Shown here piece by piece: positions 1-7,394 of a stretch of DNA of 64,000 bases. A program made the position numbers and the translations under genes. Each line of letters begins with the position of its first letter. Within the stretch, counting starts at the first letter, position 1. The stretch spans positions 1 to 64,000 of the forward strand of contig CAWICZ010000010.1 of NCBI GenBank assembly GCA_963834825.1, read 5' to 3'. The notes under the pieces were generated by a model. That model saw nothing but the letters and a program-made list of their open reading frames with translations. It did no database searches and was not told the DNA's origin. This DNA comes from JACDAN01 sp963834825. Lineage in GTDB: Bacteria; Actinomycetota; Thermoleophilia; Gaiellales; Gaiellaceae.

Positions 1-40
1 GTCGCGGTCTCGTGGGACGTCACGGGTTTTGACGCCTGCC

Positions 41-952
41 TCATGAGGCGCGGACGCTGACCAGCGGTTCGGGCACGTCAGGCTCTCGTAGCGGAACACG
101 GTCCGCTGCGGCCAGGGGGTCTACGTCGAGGAACGCAGCGTTCGCCTTCTTGGCGAGCGCCGCGCTGGCTCCTGGCCCGGCGAGCCACACCTTTGCGGTG
201 CTGGCCACGCGGCGCAGCTCAGCTCCCGAGCGCAAGAAGCGATCCGGCGAGGCGGCCGAGATCACGATCGCCTCGGGCCCGAGCGAGCGGGCAGTCTCGG
301 CAAGCGTTTCGAGTGGCGTGTCCTGGCCGAGATAGGTGATTCGCCAGCCTCGGGCGCGCAGGGCAAGGCCGAACGCGATTAGCCCGAGGTCGTGCAGCTC
401 GCCCGGAGCGCACGCCAGCAGAGCCCGCGGCCCGGCGCCACGATCCCAACCTCTCGCGAGGCCGAGCAGCCTGCCTCGGAGGAGTTGGCTGGCGAAATGC
501 TCCTGGCCCACCGACGCCTCCCCGCTCGCCCAGCGCTCACCGAGCTCGTGCAGGTAGGGCAGCACAAGATTCGAGAGCACGGTCTCGGGCGCGAACTCCG
601 CAAAGGCGCTGTCAAGCGTGCTCTGCGCTGCGCTCTCGTCGAGGTCGTTCAGTGCCTCGCGAAGCTCCTCGGCCCGGCGTTGCAGGATTGGTTCGTCCTG
701 AGCGCGGCCGTCGCCGTCCGCCTCCGTCAGGGTGAGTCGGGCGGCCTCGGCGGCGGACAGTCCATGCTGCAAGTGCGAGCGCATGAGCGAGACCCGCCGT
801 TCATCCGCGGGGGAGTAGAGGCGAAACCCGCCGACTGTGCGGCTTGGGCGTAGCAGCCCGTACCGGCGCTCCCAGGCACGCAAAAGTTCCGCGCTGACAC
901 CTGTTCGTCGGCTCAGCTCACCGATTCGGAGCTGTTCGGTTCCGGCTTCCAT
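41..952 (-). CDS. CarH/LitR-like MerR regulator with B12-binding domain
   Basis: A 303-residue transcriptional regulator. Residues about 8-75 form a MerR winged helix with the usual RIGELSRRTGVS and AWERRYGLL signatures. Residues about 90-170 resemble the helical cap, and residues about 175-290 the Rossmann cobalamin domain. The cap carries Trp141, nine residues, then Glu151-His152, which is the Wx9EH signature of adenosylcobalamin photoreceptors of the CarH type. ELHDLG at 185-190 replaces the DxHxxG cobalamin motif and keeps His187 as a candidate lower axial ligand. By family analogy it would repress in the dark and release DNA in light. It diverges from a DUF378/fasciclin operon whose promoter carries TACA repeats, its likely target. 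ATG at 952; no clear Shine-Dalgarno. The photoreceptor role is inferred from the motifs. Confidence 0.88.
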   Translation of the reverse strand: MEAGTEQLRIGELSRRTGVSAELLRAWERRYGLLRPSRTVGGFRLYSPADERRVSLMRSHLQHGLSAAEAARLTLTEADGDGRAQDEPILQRRAEELREALNDLDESAAQSTLDSAFAEFAPETVLSNLVLPYLHELGERWASGEASVGQEHFASQLLRGRLLGLARGWDRGAGPRALLACAPGELHDLGLIAFGLALRARGWRITYLGQDTPLETLAETARSLGPEAIVISAASPDRFLRSGAELRRVASTAKVWLAGPGASAALAKKANAAFLDVDPLAAADRVPLREPDVPEPLVSVRAS

Positions 953-983
953 AGCTGCATTCTACAGACATTGGACGAACACT

Positions 984-1012
984 TGACAACCGAGGAAGGG
1001 CATCGTACAATC
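984..1012 (+). promoter_or_regulatory. Near-consensus sigma-A promoter for the DUF378/fasciclin operon
   Basis: TTGACA at 984-989 and TACAAT at 1007-1012 are separated by exactly 17 bases. This is the strongest housekeeping-type promoter noticed in the window. It lies 34 bases upstream of the GTG start at 1046 and between the divergent regulator and the operon. Confidence 0.85.
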
Positions 1013-1037
1013 CTTCTACAAATCCTGTACAGAAAGG
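1006..1037 (+). promoter_or_regulatory. Tandem TACA repeats, probable CarH-type operator
   Basis: Three head-to-tail units begin at 1006 (GTACAATCCTT), 1017 (CTACAATCCT) and 1027 (GTACAGAAAG), with spacings of 11 and 10 bases. The first unit contains the -10 hexamer. Another CTACA lies at 963-967, eleven bases from the regulator's own start codon. Tandem direct repeats of about 11 bases are what CarH proteins are known to bind, so repression by the adjacent B12 regulator, and autoregulation, are plausible. Binding itself is inference. Confidence 0.6.
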
Positions 1038-1045
1038 AGCACGCA

Positions 1046-1285
1046 GTGAAGAACATCGACATTCTCGCGGCAGTCCTTTTGGTCGTCGGCGGGATCAACT
1101 GGGGCCTCGTCTCGATCGCCGAGTTCGACCTCGTAGCCGCGCTCGTCGGCCTCGAGTTCGGCGAGACAAACGCGGCCAGCCGTTTCGTCTACGGACTGGT
1201 CGGGCTTGCAGCCGCCTATCAGGTAGCTCAGCAGGGCGCCATTCGACGTCGCTGGAGCCGCAATCCACAAGTCACAACCGCTTAG
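1046..1285 (+). CDS. DUF378 family small membrane protein
   Basis: A 79-residue protein with two hydrophobic segments (about 5-22 and 45-62) and the NWGLV motif of DUF378 (YuzA-like) proteins, whose function is unknown. The GTG start at 1046 is chosen because AAAGGAG at 1033-1039 sits at proper spacing; an in-frame start further upstream would lie ahead of the promoter -10 element. It is first in an operon with the fasciclin gene 17 bases downstream, and the pair is expected to respond to the upstream B12 regulator. Confidence 0.85.
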   Translation: MKNIDILAAVLLVVGGINWGLVSIAEFDLVAALVGLEFGETNAASRFVYGLVGLAAAYQVAQQGAIRRRWSRNPQVTTA

Positions 1286-1302
1286 TCGAAAGGAGAACCA
1301 CG

Positions 1303-1818
1303 ATGACCAAGCTCTTCGCAATCCTCGCTGCCTCCCTCCTCGCGATCGCCGCTTTTGCGGCCGCGGGGACGAGCGCGGCGGCTCCGGCCGAGGGGCCGGC
1401 AGCCTCGAAGAACATCGTCCAGACCGCAGTCGCGGCGGGCCAGTTCAAGACGCTCGTCATGCTCGCCAAGCGCGCGGGCCTGGCAGGGGCTCTAACGGGC
1501 CGGACGAAGCTGACCGTGTTCGCACCGACGGACGCCGCCTTCAAGATGGTGCCGAAGCCGACGTTGAACAAGCTGCTCCGCAACCGCGCACAGCTTCGCC
1601 GAGTGCTTCTTTACCACGTCGTACGGGGGGACGTAAAGGCGGCCCAGGTGGTCGGGCTGCGCTCCGCCAAGACCCTCGCAGGGCCCTCCGTGCGGATCAA
1701 CGTTCGTAACGGGAACGTCTTCCTCAACCGCTCCACTCGCGTCGTGAAGACGGACATCGCGGCCTCGAACGGGACGATTCACGTCATCAACAAGGTGCTC
1801 CTCCCGCCGGCACGCTAG
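1303..1818 (+). CDS. Secreted fasciclin (FAS1) domain protein
   Basis: A 171-residue protein with a clear N-terminal signal peptide (residues 1-27, hydrophobic core then an Ala-rich cleavage region) and one FAS1 domain. Both FAS1 signatures are present: TVFAPTDAAF (H1) and SNGTIHVINKVLLPP (H2), with the intervening YHVV. Such proteins act outside the cell in adhesion. GAAAGGAG at 1289-1296 precedes the ATG. It is the second gene of the putatively light-regulated DUF378 operon and is followed at once by a strong hairpin. Confidence 0.93.
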   Translation: MTKLFAILAASLLAIAAFAAAGTSAAAPAEGPAASKNIVQTAVAAGQFKTLVMLAKRAGLAGALTGRTKLTVFAPTDAAFKMVPKPTLNKLLRNRAQLRRVLLYHVVRGDVKAAQVVGLRSAKTLAGPSVRINVRNGNVFLNRSTRVVKTDIAASNGTIHVINKVLLPPAR

Positions 1819-1840
1819 AACCGCGTTCACCGGCTCGTGC

Positions 1841-1866
1841 AACGGGCGGCCTCCGGGCCGCCCGTT
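1841..1866 (+). terminator. Rho-independent-type hairpin after the fasciclin gene
   Basis: A perfect 10-bp stem (1841-1850 with 1857-1866) encloses a 6-base loop, 22 bases after the stop codon. No long T run follows, as is common in G+C-rich actinobacteria. Confidence 0.75.
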
Positions 1867-2155
1867 CGCGTTTCAGATCGGCGAGGCAGAGGAGGAAGTG
1901 ACGGTGCCCCGCTGTTTTGGCTCAACCAGGCGGTTTGAGAGCTCCATCACGGGCTCCGTAGGGCTCCATCATGGTGCCCGGTCGACCGGAGGGCCGCTCA
2001 TGAGCAGTGTCAAGTTAGGCGCTGCAAGCCGGCGCGCGCCTGCTCTGCAGCAAAGCGAGCGTAGCGGCTCAGAAGCCCATGTCGAATGAGGGCCGGGGGC
2101 GAGCCGAACGCCTCGGCGCTAGCAGCGCCTCCGGCCGCATCTCAAGGATCTCAGG
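1867..2155. other. Intergenic stretch without a recognised gene
   Basis: No convincing reading frame, RNA or repeat was seen. Short GGGCTCC repeats near 1950-1970 and a 6-bp hairpin near 2124-2138 are too weak to call. Confidence 0.5.
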
Positions 2156-2359
2156 CTAGGCGACTCGCTCGCTAATGGCCGGCCCGGACGAGTCTTCAAC
2201 GACCAACCCCGGAGCCTGGTCTGCATCGTCGTCTCGAACAGCAACCACGCGAAGAGTCCTTCGGCCCAGCGGGATGGTGTCGCCAGAGCGCCAGCAGTTA
2301 TGGCGGTGGAAGAACGTCGACGGGTCAGCGGCAGTCCCGTCTTCGTGCTCGGGCGGCAC
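2156..2359 (-). CDS. Conserved hypothetical small protein coupled to the DUF2254 gene
   Basis: A 67-residue soluble protein with a central GDTIPLGRRTLRVVAVRDDD stretch ending in LVVEDS, a beta-rich pattern I associate with short uncharacterised actinobacterial proteins. The GTG start (2359-2357) overlaps the TAG stop of the upstream DUF2254 gene by one base (TAGTG), so translational coupling is likely. No function can be assigned. Confidence 0.65.
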   Translation of the reverse strand: MPPEHEDGTAADPSTFFHRHNCWRSGDTIPLGRRTLRVVAVRDDDADQAPGLVVEDSSGPAISERVA

Positions 2360-3639
2360 TAATGTCGGTCAAAGGTGGCCGCGGCGCCGATTCCTTCGCG
2401 ATCCTCGCCGAGCACTATCTCGATCTCCCGCTCGTCGTCCATAGACGCCTCCGTGGCGGCGACGAGCAGTTCGAGGTGGTAGTCGATGATCCCGACGCGC
2501 TCCGCTGGCGCGATCGACCTGAGATCGGTGAGCGCGGCCTTCAGCCGTCGCGAGACCTGGGGCGACCCCGCCCCCGCCAGACGGATCTCGTCGAAGGCCA
2601 GGTGAACGTAGGCCTCCCAGCTCATCAGCCGCACCGTGAGCCGAAGCTTGCCCGCCTCGTCGCGGTAGCTACCGTCCGGGAACGGCCTGCGCACGAGCTG
2701 CCTCAAGATGTCGTGCAACCGGTCGATCGCCTGCACGGCTGTGGTGGGGTCCAGGAACGGCGAGTCGGCGAGCGAGCGTTCCGCGATGTCGACGAGGAGC
2801 CGGACGCCGTAGGCGATGTCCTCGTCGAGCGTCGGTTCGAGTCCTAGAACCAGGGCCTCGTGCAGTCGATCCTCTTCCAGGCTGGTCGCCTCCCCGTGCA
2901 CCCGAAAGAGCGGAGCGCCCGCAGGGACGAACTCGCCGAGCGCGGGGGCGAGCTCCAGCACGCAGCCCGCTCGTCGCGCCTCCTCGACGAGCTGCTCGAA
3001 GCCGATCGCGATGACCACGCCGGACTTCCTGCTTTTCACGACCGCGGGCGAGCCCGGTTCAGGCTTGAGAGCTGGCCCCTCGTCCGGATACTGGCTGTCG
3101 ATCAGCTTGCGCGTGTCCTTGCCGACGAGTTCGATCAGCGAGGAGACGCGGAGCGACTGCCCGATGTGGTGCACATACATGACGAGAACCGCGATGCTGA
3201 TGAGCACGAGCACGAACGTGGTCACGACCGCGATACCCGGTACCTGGCCTGTGCCGTCGCCCCGGTTCGTCACCTCGCGGACCGCGAGGATGGCGTACAC
3301 GAACGTTGCGACGAAGAGGCCGATCGCGAGCTGGCTCGGCTTGTCCCGGAGGACGCGCTGGACGATACGGGGCGAGAACTGGCCCATCGCGAGTTGAACA
3401 ACGACCATCGTGATCGTGAGCACAAGCGCGGCCAGGCTCACCATCGACGCAGCGACGGTCGCCAAGATCACGGTTGCGGCGTCCGGGCCGCCGACGATGC
3501 TCTTCGGGATCGCCTCGTAGTCGAAGAAGCGGTCGAGGGCGATCGTCCCGAACGAGAGAAGCGCTCCGGCGAGCACGCACAACACGGGCACGAACCAGAG
3601 GCTCGACTTGAGGTGGATGAGCAGCTTGGAGAACCTCAT
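2359..3639 (-). CDS. DUF2254 family membrane protein
   Basis: A 426-residue predicted integral membrane protein. The N-terminal half has four hydrophobic segments (about residues 15-40, 60-90, 105-125 and 140-160). The soluble C-terminal half contains DEDIAYGVRLLVDIAERSL and SPFLDPTTAVQAIDRL, hallmarks of DUF2254. Molecular function is unknown. The ATG at 3639 is preferred over upstream in-frame starts because it is followed by a typical membrane N-terminus and overlaps the preceding zinc-ribbon gene as ATGA. A GGAGG lies about 13 bases upstream. Confidence 0.9.
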   Translation of the reverse strand: MRFSKLLIHLKSSLWFVPVLCVLAGALLSFGTIALDRFFDYEAIPKSIVGGPDAATVILATVAASMVSLAALVLTITMVVVQLAMGQFSPRIVQRVLRDKPSQLAIGLFVATFVYAILAVREVTNRGDGTGQVPGIAVVTTFVLVLISIAVLVMYVHHIGQSLRVSSLIELVGKDTRKLIDSQYPDEGPALKPEPGSPAVVKSRKSGVVIAIGFEQLVEEARRAGCVLELAPALGEFVPAGAPLFRVHGEATSLEEDRLHEALVLGLEPTLDEDIAYGVRLLVDIAERSLADSPFLDPTTAVQAIDRLHDILRQLVRRPFPDGSYRDEAGKLRLTVRLMSWEAYVHLAFDEIRLAGAGSPQVSRRLKAALTDLRSIAPAERVGIIDYHLELLVAATEASMDDEREIEIVLGEDREGIGAAATFDRH

Positions 3640-3806
3640 GCAGCTTCTCGGTCCTCCATAGTAGGAGCCGAACTCGCAGGATACGACTCTTCCCGGTGGG
3701 CTGCGTTGGTGACCTTTTCTCGGCACTTCCGGCAGAGAACCCACTCGCCTTCGGGCCGATCGCCGAGAAACGTCATGCAACGCACACAGTGAAACCCCGC
3801 CGTCAT
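3636..3806 (-). CDS. Small zinc-ribbon protein
   Basis: A 56-residue protein with CVRC near the N-terminus and CRKC about 17 residues later, a four-cysteine zinc ribbon, followed by an unstructured tail. Its TGA stop overlaps the ATG of the DUF2254 gene (ATGA), which supports reality and coupling. The start at 3806 has only a weak ribosome site, and a slightly longer form reading through an extra Val-Thr-Gly segment is possible. Confidence 0.6.
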   Translation of the reverse strand: MTAGFHCVRCMTFLGDRPEGEWVLCRKCREKVTNAAHREESYPASSAPTMEDREAA

Positions 3807-3918
3807 GTTGCCCGTTACGCTAACAGCGGGGAGGGAAAGGCCAAGACGGCGCGGGGTCTTGGGGAGCCGGCCCAAAGAAACAACCCGGGTGCCGCGATCT
3901 TGTGCGAAAACGCTCGAT

Positions 3919-4731
3919 CTAGACGTCGGACACGAGCCCGAGCCACCGAGCTGCTGCCGGGAGCTGGATGCCAGCGTAGACCTCGAAGGAGTGCCGCCAG
4001 GAGCCAGTGACGGCCTCGACCCGCCCACGCGGCTTCCGCTTCCGCAGCTCACGGTAGAAGACGCCCGACTGGTGCGCCTGGTCGATGACGATCTGATCCT
4101 TGTCGCTCCACCACAGCTGGAGCGGGACACCGGAACGGGCGACCGCCGGCAGCCAGTGCGTCGGGCTGCGCAGGACGTACCCGCGGGTATTCGTCCGTGG
4201 CGTCCCCCCGACCTCCTCCCGCGCCAGCGCCTGGGCGCGCTTCCCGCCGGTGCTGCGCGCGAAGTCGGAGTACCGGCGGTAGAAGTTCGTCACCGAGTCG
4301 AACGCGACGGCCCCGGCGAGGAGCCTCGGATGCTGGCCGAGCAGGAGGAGCGTCTCCTGGCCGCCCATGCTGCCGCCGACGGCGTAGATCCTGCGCCTGT
4401 TCACCCGCAGCCACGGCAACGCGTCGCCGAGGATCTCCGCCATACGGGCGAGGTCGGCGATCTGGCCGCGATATCCCCACGAGGCAAGGGGCAACTTCCG
4501 CCCTTGGCCGCCGGGGCAGATGAGTGCAAAGGGACCCCGTGCCGGGAGGTTCCCCCACTTGTCGGCGTTGACGGCGGCACGCACGTTTCGGCCGTGCGGT
4601 GAGATGACGAGCGGCAGCGCCGGCGTCGGGCGACGCGGCCCGAAGCGGGCCGGCAGGAGGACGACCGCCGGGCGAACGCGCCCGTTGTGAGCGCGGTAGC
4701 GGATGTCCCACCGCTTGACTCCGTCGCTCAC
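3919..4731 (-). CDS. Alpha/beta hydrolase, prolyl-oligopeptidase/esterase type
   Basis: A 270-residue alpha/beta hydrolase. The nucleophile elbow reads GGSMGG (Ser in GxSxG). A catalytic Asp candidate lies in WWSDKDQ and a His in SWRHSFEVY near the C-terminus, in correct family order. An HGRN stretch may supply the oxyanion hole. There is no signal peptide of its own. The start is the GTG at 4731, which overlaps the TGA of the upstream M23-like gene (GTGA), so the two are translated together. The substrate is unknown; secretory esterase-D or peptidase relatives are possible. Confidence 0.82.
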   Translation of the reverse strand: MSDGVKRWDIRYRAHNGRVRPAVVLLPARFGPRRPTPALPLVISPHGRNVRAAVNADKWGNLPARGPFALICPGGQGRKLPLASWGYRGQIADLARMAEILGDALPWLRVNRRRIYAVGGSMGGQETLLLLGQHPRLLAGAVAFDSVTNFYRRYSDFARSTGGKRAQALAREEVGGTPRTNTRGYVLRSPTHWLPAVARSGVPLQLWWSDKDQIVIDQAHQSGVFYRELRKRKPRGRVEAVTGSWRHSFEVYAGIQLPAAARWLGLVSDV

Positions 4732-5789
4732 AGGCCGTTCCGGATCGTGACCTGCCGGTCGCCTTTGCCCATGTTTCCGGCAATGTCCCAGACGCGGACC
4801 CGGATGAAGTAGCGGCCGTCGGGGACACGTGTCGTGTCCCAGTACGGCCGCGGGAACGCCCGGAACCAGTAGATGCCGTCGCAGGACAGTGTCCGGTGGT
4901 AGAGGACGCAGCCGCTCGCAGGCAGGTTCTGCTCCGTTCCCGGCGCGAAGTGCTGGCCGGCGGGCATGTCGAGTAGCTGCTCTGACCAGAAGACCTCGCG
5001 ACGGTGGACGACCCGGCCGGTCGCCTGCCGCACGATCGTGATCGCCATGCGAAACGGGTGATGCGGCGCGGCGAGGTGCGGCACCTGACGGAACCAGCCG
5101 ATGAACGACTGCGGATCGCTCGCCCGGACGCGAACGTCGACGCGGCCCGACAGGTTGGTTCGATTCAGTCGTCGTCCGGCGGGCGGGAGGCGCGCGACGT
5201 TCGTGGGACGCCGCCCCCAGCGCGGCGTGGCCGGACGGTAGAAGCGAATGTCGTGGACGACCGGCTTGGCGCGATCCACGTACGGCTTGAGCTTCCCACC
5301 GCGGCGAAGCGGGTTGATGACCAGGCGCCCTCCGTCGCCCGTGAAGATGAACTCGCTGAGATGGACGTGCCAGTAGCCCTGCCACGTCCAGCCGATCAGC
5401 TGGCCGGGACGAACGGTGTCGCCGGGCTTGACGAGCGACTCGATATGGCCGTACCCGAAGTGGCCGATCCGCGCGAAGCCACGGACGCCGCGCTGCGTCG
5501 CCTGGTGCACGCGGCCACCTTCGACGGCGTACACGCGGTGCGTCCTCCCGGGCGGCGCGCCCTGCTCCGGCCGGTCGTCGCGCACCGCAACGTCGACACC
5601 CTCGTGGTAAATCGCCCCGCGGCGACGGTCGGGTCGCGGATCGAGGAACGACCCGCGGACCGGGTGCTGCCGCTTCAACGGCAGCACCGGCCACCCCTGC
5701 CAGGCGTCGTTGTAGGTCTGGAACCCCTCGAGGCGGCCTGGAATCCGTTGCGGCATCGCCCACGACGTTTCCCGAACGGCAGCGATCAA
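4728..5789 (-). CDS. M23-like (LytM) peptidase domain protein
   Basis: About 353 residues. The N-terminal half resembles LysM-less M23 endopeptidases: YHEGVDVAV supplies a His and Asp, and YWHVHLSE an HxH. Together they match the zinc site of lysostaphin-type enzymes. GDTVRPGQLIG matches the conserved loop before the HxH. The C-terminal half is beta-rich, ending in RYFIRVRVWDIAGNMG, like an Ig-type fold. The start is uncertain: the frame opens with TTG at 5789, and an ATG lies 11 codons inside. No clear signal peptide is visible, which is unusual for a wall hydrolase. It overlaps the downstream hydrolase by GTGA. Confidence 0.75.
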   Translation of the reverse strand: MIAAVRETSWAMPQRIPGRLEGFQTYNDAWQGWPVLPLKRQHPVRGSFLDPRPDRRRGAIYHEGVDVAVRDDRPEQGAPPGRTHRVYAVEGGRVHQATQRGVRGFARIGHFGYGHIESLVKPGDTVRPGQLIGWTWQGYWHVHLSEFIFTGDGGRLVINPLRRGGKLKPYVDRAKPVVHDIRFYRPATPRWGRRPTNVARLPPAGRRLNRTNLSGRVDVRVRASDPQSFIGWFRQVPHLAAPHHPFRMAITIVRQATGRVVHRREVFWSEQLLDMPAGQHFAPGTEQNLPASGCVLYHRTLSCDGIYWFRAFPRPYWDTTRVPDGRYFIRVRVWDIAGNMGKGDRQVTIRNGL

Positions 5790-5869
5790 ACCCGCGGCTC
5801 TCGTTGGGTTCGACTTGGGGAGCGCGGGGAACCTCGAGCGTACGCCATGAAAAAAGACGCAGCTGTTAG

Positions 5870-7003
5870 ATGAAGCGACCGCGCGTCTTGGCGCTCGTGC
5901 TCGCGGGCGGCGAAGGCGGCCGGCTGGCCCCGCTGACGAACGAGCGCGCGAAGCCGGCCCTCCCGTTTGCGGGCGTTTACCGGCTGATCGATTTCCCGCT
6001 GTCGAACTGCCTCCATAGTGGCATCGTCGACGTCTGGGTGATCCAGCAATACGAACCGCACGAGCTGGAGGAGCAGCTCGCCCATGGGCGACCCTGGGAT
6101 CTCGATCGCACGCGGGGCGGCTTGCGGATCCTGCACCCGTACCTCGGCGACTCCGAGAGCGGCTGGTACGAGGGGAACGCGGACGCGATCTATCGCAACC
6201 GGGCGGTGATCGCGGCCCACGACCCGGACGTGTTGCTCGTGCTCTCCGCCGACCACGTCTACAAGCTCGACTACGCGGACGTGGTCGCCGACCAGCGCGA
6301 GTCTGGCGCGACCGTCACCATGGTCACGACCAACGTCGCGAAAGACGAGGTTTCGCGCTACGGGGTCGTTCGGGTTGACCGCGAGGGGGTGGTACGCGAG
6401 TTCGAGTACAAGCCCGACGCCCCGGCGGGCGACCTGATCACCACGGAGGTCTTCGCGTACGACGCAAAGACGCTACTGCGCACGCTCGACGAGCTGGCAG
6501 AGGAGGGAGAATCCTCAGGCCTCCGGGACTTCGGTCACAAGCTCATTCCTCGGCTCGTGGACGAAGGTGCGGCGCGGGCCTTCCGACTCGACGGCTACTG
6601 GCGTGACGTCGGAACGATCGACGGTTACTGGCAGGCGCACATGGAACTCCTCGAGCCCGAGCCGCGGTTTCGGCTCGACGATCCGGCGTGGCCGATCCTG
6701 ACCGCGGGCCCGCAGCGTCCTCCGGCAAGGATCGAGGCGTCCGCAACGATCGACGGGAGCCTCGTGGCGGCAGGTGCGCGCGTACGTGGCACCGTGCTGC
6801 GGTCGGTCGTGGGTCCGGGGGTCGTTGTCGAGGAACGCGCGGAAGTTCGGGATGCGATCCTCCTGCACGACTCCTACGTCGGCGCCCGCGCGCACGTGAC
6901 TCGCGCGATCCTGGACGCCGAGGCGCACGTCGATGACGACGCCGTCGCGGGAGACACCGCGGACATCGCCGTCGTGGAGGCGGGCGTGCGGATTACGGCG
7001 TGA
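5870..7003 (+). CDS. glgC: Glucose-1-phosphate adenylyltransferase-like nucleotidyltransferase
   Basis: A 377-residue protein that makes ADP-glucose (or a related NDP-sugar) from glucose-1-phosphate for glycogen synthesis. It has the LAGGEGGRLAPLT nucleotide loop, SNCLHSGI, EGNADAIYRN, SADHVYKLDY and YWRDVGTIDGYW, all in GlgC order. A left-handed beta-helix tail (about 290-377) has hexapeptide-like repeats. At 377 residues it is somewhat shorter than typical GlgC (400-430), the difference being in the tail. It diverges from the M23-like gene across 80 bases, which should hold both promoters. No other glycogen genes are adjacent. Confidence 0.92.
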   Translation: MKRPRVLALVLAGGEGGRLAPLTNERAKPALPFAGVYRLIDFPLSNCLHSGIVDVWVIQQYEPHELEEQLAHGRPWDLDRTRGGLRILHPYLGDSESGWYEGNADAIYRNRAVIAAHDPDVLLVLSADHVYKLDYADVVADQRESGATVTMVTTNVAKDEVSRYGVVRVDREGVVREFEYKPDAPAGDLITTEVFAYDAKTLLRTLDELAEEGESSGLRDFGHKLIPRLVDEGAARAFRLDGYWRDVGTIDGYWQAHMELLEPEPRFRLDDPAWPILTAGPQRPPARIEASATIDGSLVAAGARVRGTVLRSVVGPGVVVEERAEVRDAILLHDSYVGARAHVTRAILDAEAHVDDDAVAGDTADIAVVEAGVRITA

Positions 7004-7010
7004 GACCGGG

Positions 7011-7370
7011 TCATTCTCGGCGGCTCTTCTTAAAAACGCACTGGCGGCGACGGTAGGCCTTCTGTCGGCAGCGGTTCGTGCAGAACCGCCGTCCGGTCGG
7101 CCCGGGGACGACGAGCTCGGCGCACGACTCGCACGGCACCGGCCGCTCGTAGGAGAGCCGTCGCCTGATGCTCTCGGCCCGGAGCTCGCCGCCACGCCGC
7201 TCCCGCCGGCAGGCGAAGCAGATGCAGTCTGGGCCGTGCGAACTGATCATGGCCGGGACGAAGGTTTGCTCGAGCAGCCGCCGCATTCGCTCGCCGAGCT
7301 GGTCGAGATCGGCGAAGGGCGACCGCTCTTGTCTCGATGTCCAACGACGTTCGGGCACGAGCTGGGACAT
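7011..7370 (-). CDS. Chimera of an Hsp20 N-terminus and a CxxC zinc finger
   Basis: A 119-residue protein. Its first ~40 residues (ERRW, PFADLDQLGERMRRLLEQTF) match the N-terminal arm of Hsp20 small heat-shock proteins, but the alpha-crystallin domain is absent. It continues into CICFACRRER, CESC and FCTNRCRQKAYRRR, paired cysteine motifs of a small zinc finger. A GAGGAGG sits 7 bases before the ATG at 7370, so this is a translated start. It lies 24 bases after the phosphoesterase gene in the same direction. It may be an hsp20 5' end spliced by deletion onto a zinc-finger gene. Confidence 0.7.
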   Translation of the reverse strand: MSQLVPERRWTSRQERSPFADLDQLGERMRRLLEQTFVPAMISSHGPDCICFACRRERRGGELRAESIRRRLSYERPVPCESCAELVVPGPTGRRFCTNRCRQKAYRRRQCVFKKSRRE

Positions 7371-7394
7371 GGTTGTCCTCCTCTTCTCGTGTGT

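Noticed and set aside
3919..5763. One 614-codon frame covering both the hydrolase and the M23-like region
   Set aside because: Only its last 270 codons match a protein family; the rest is a shadow of the overlapping peptidase gene, which has its own motifs.
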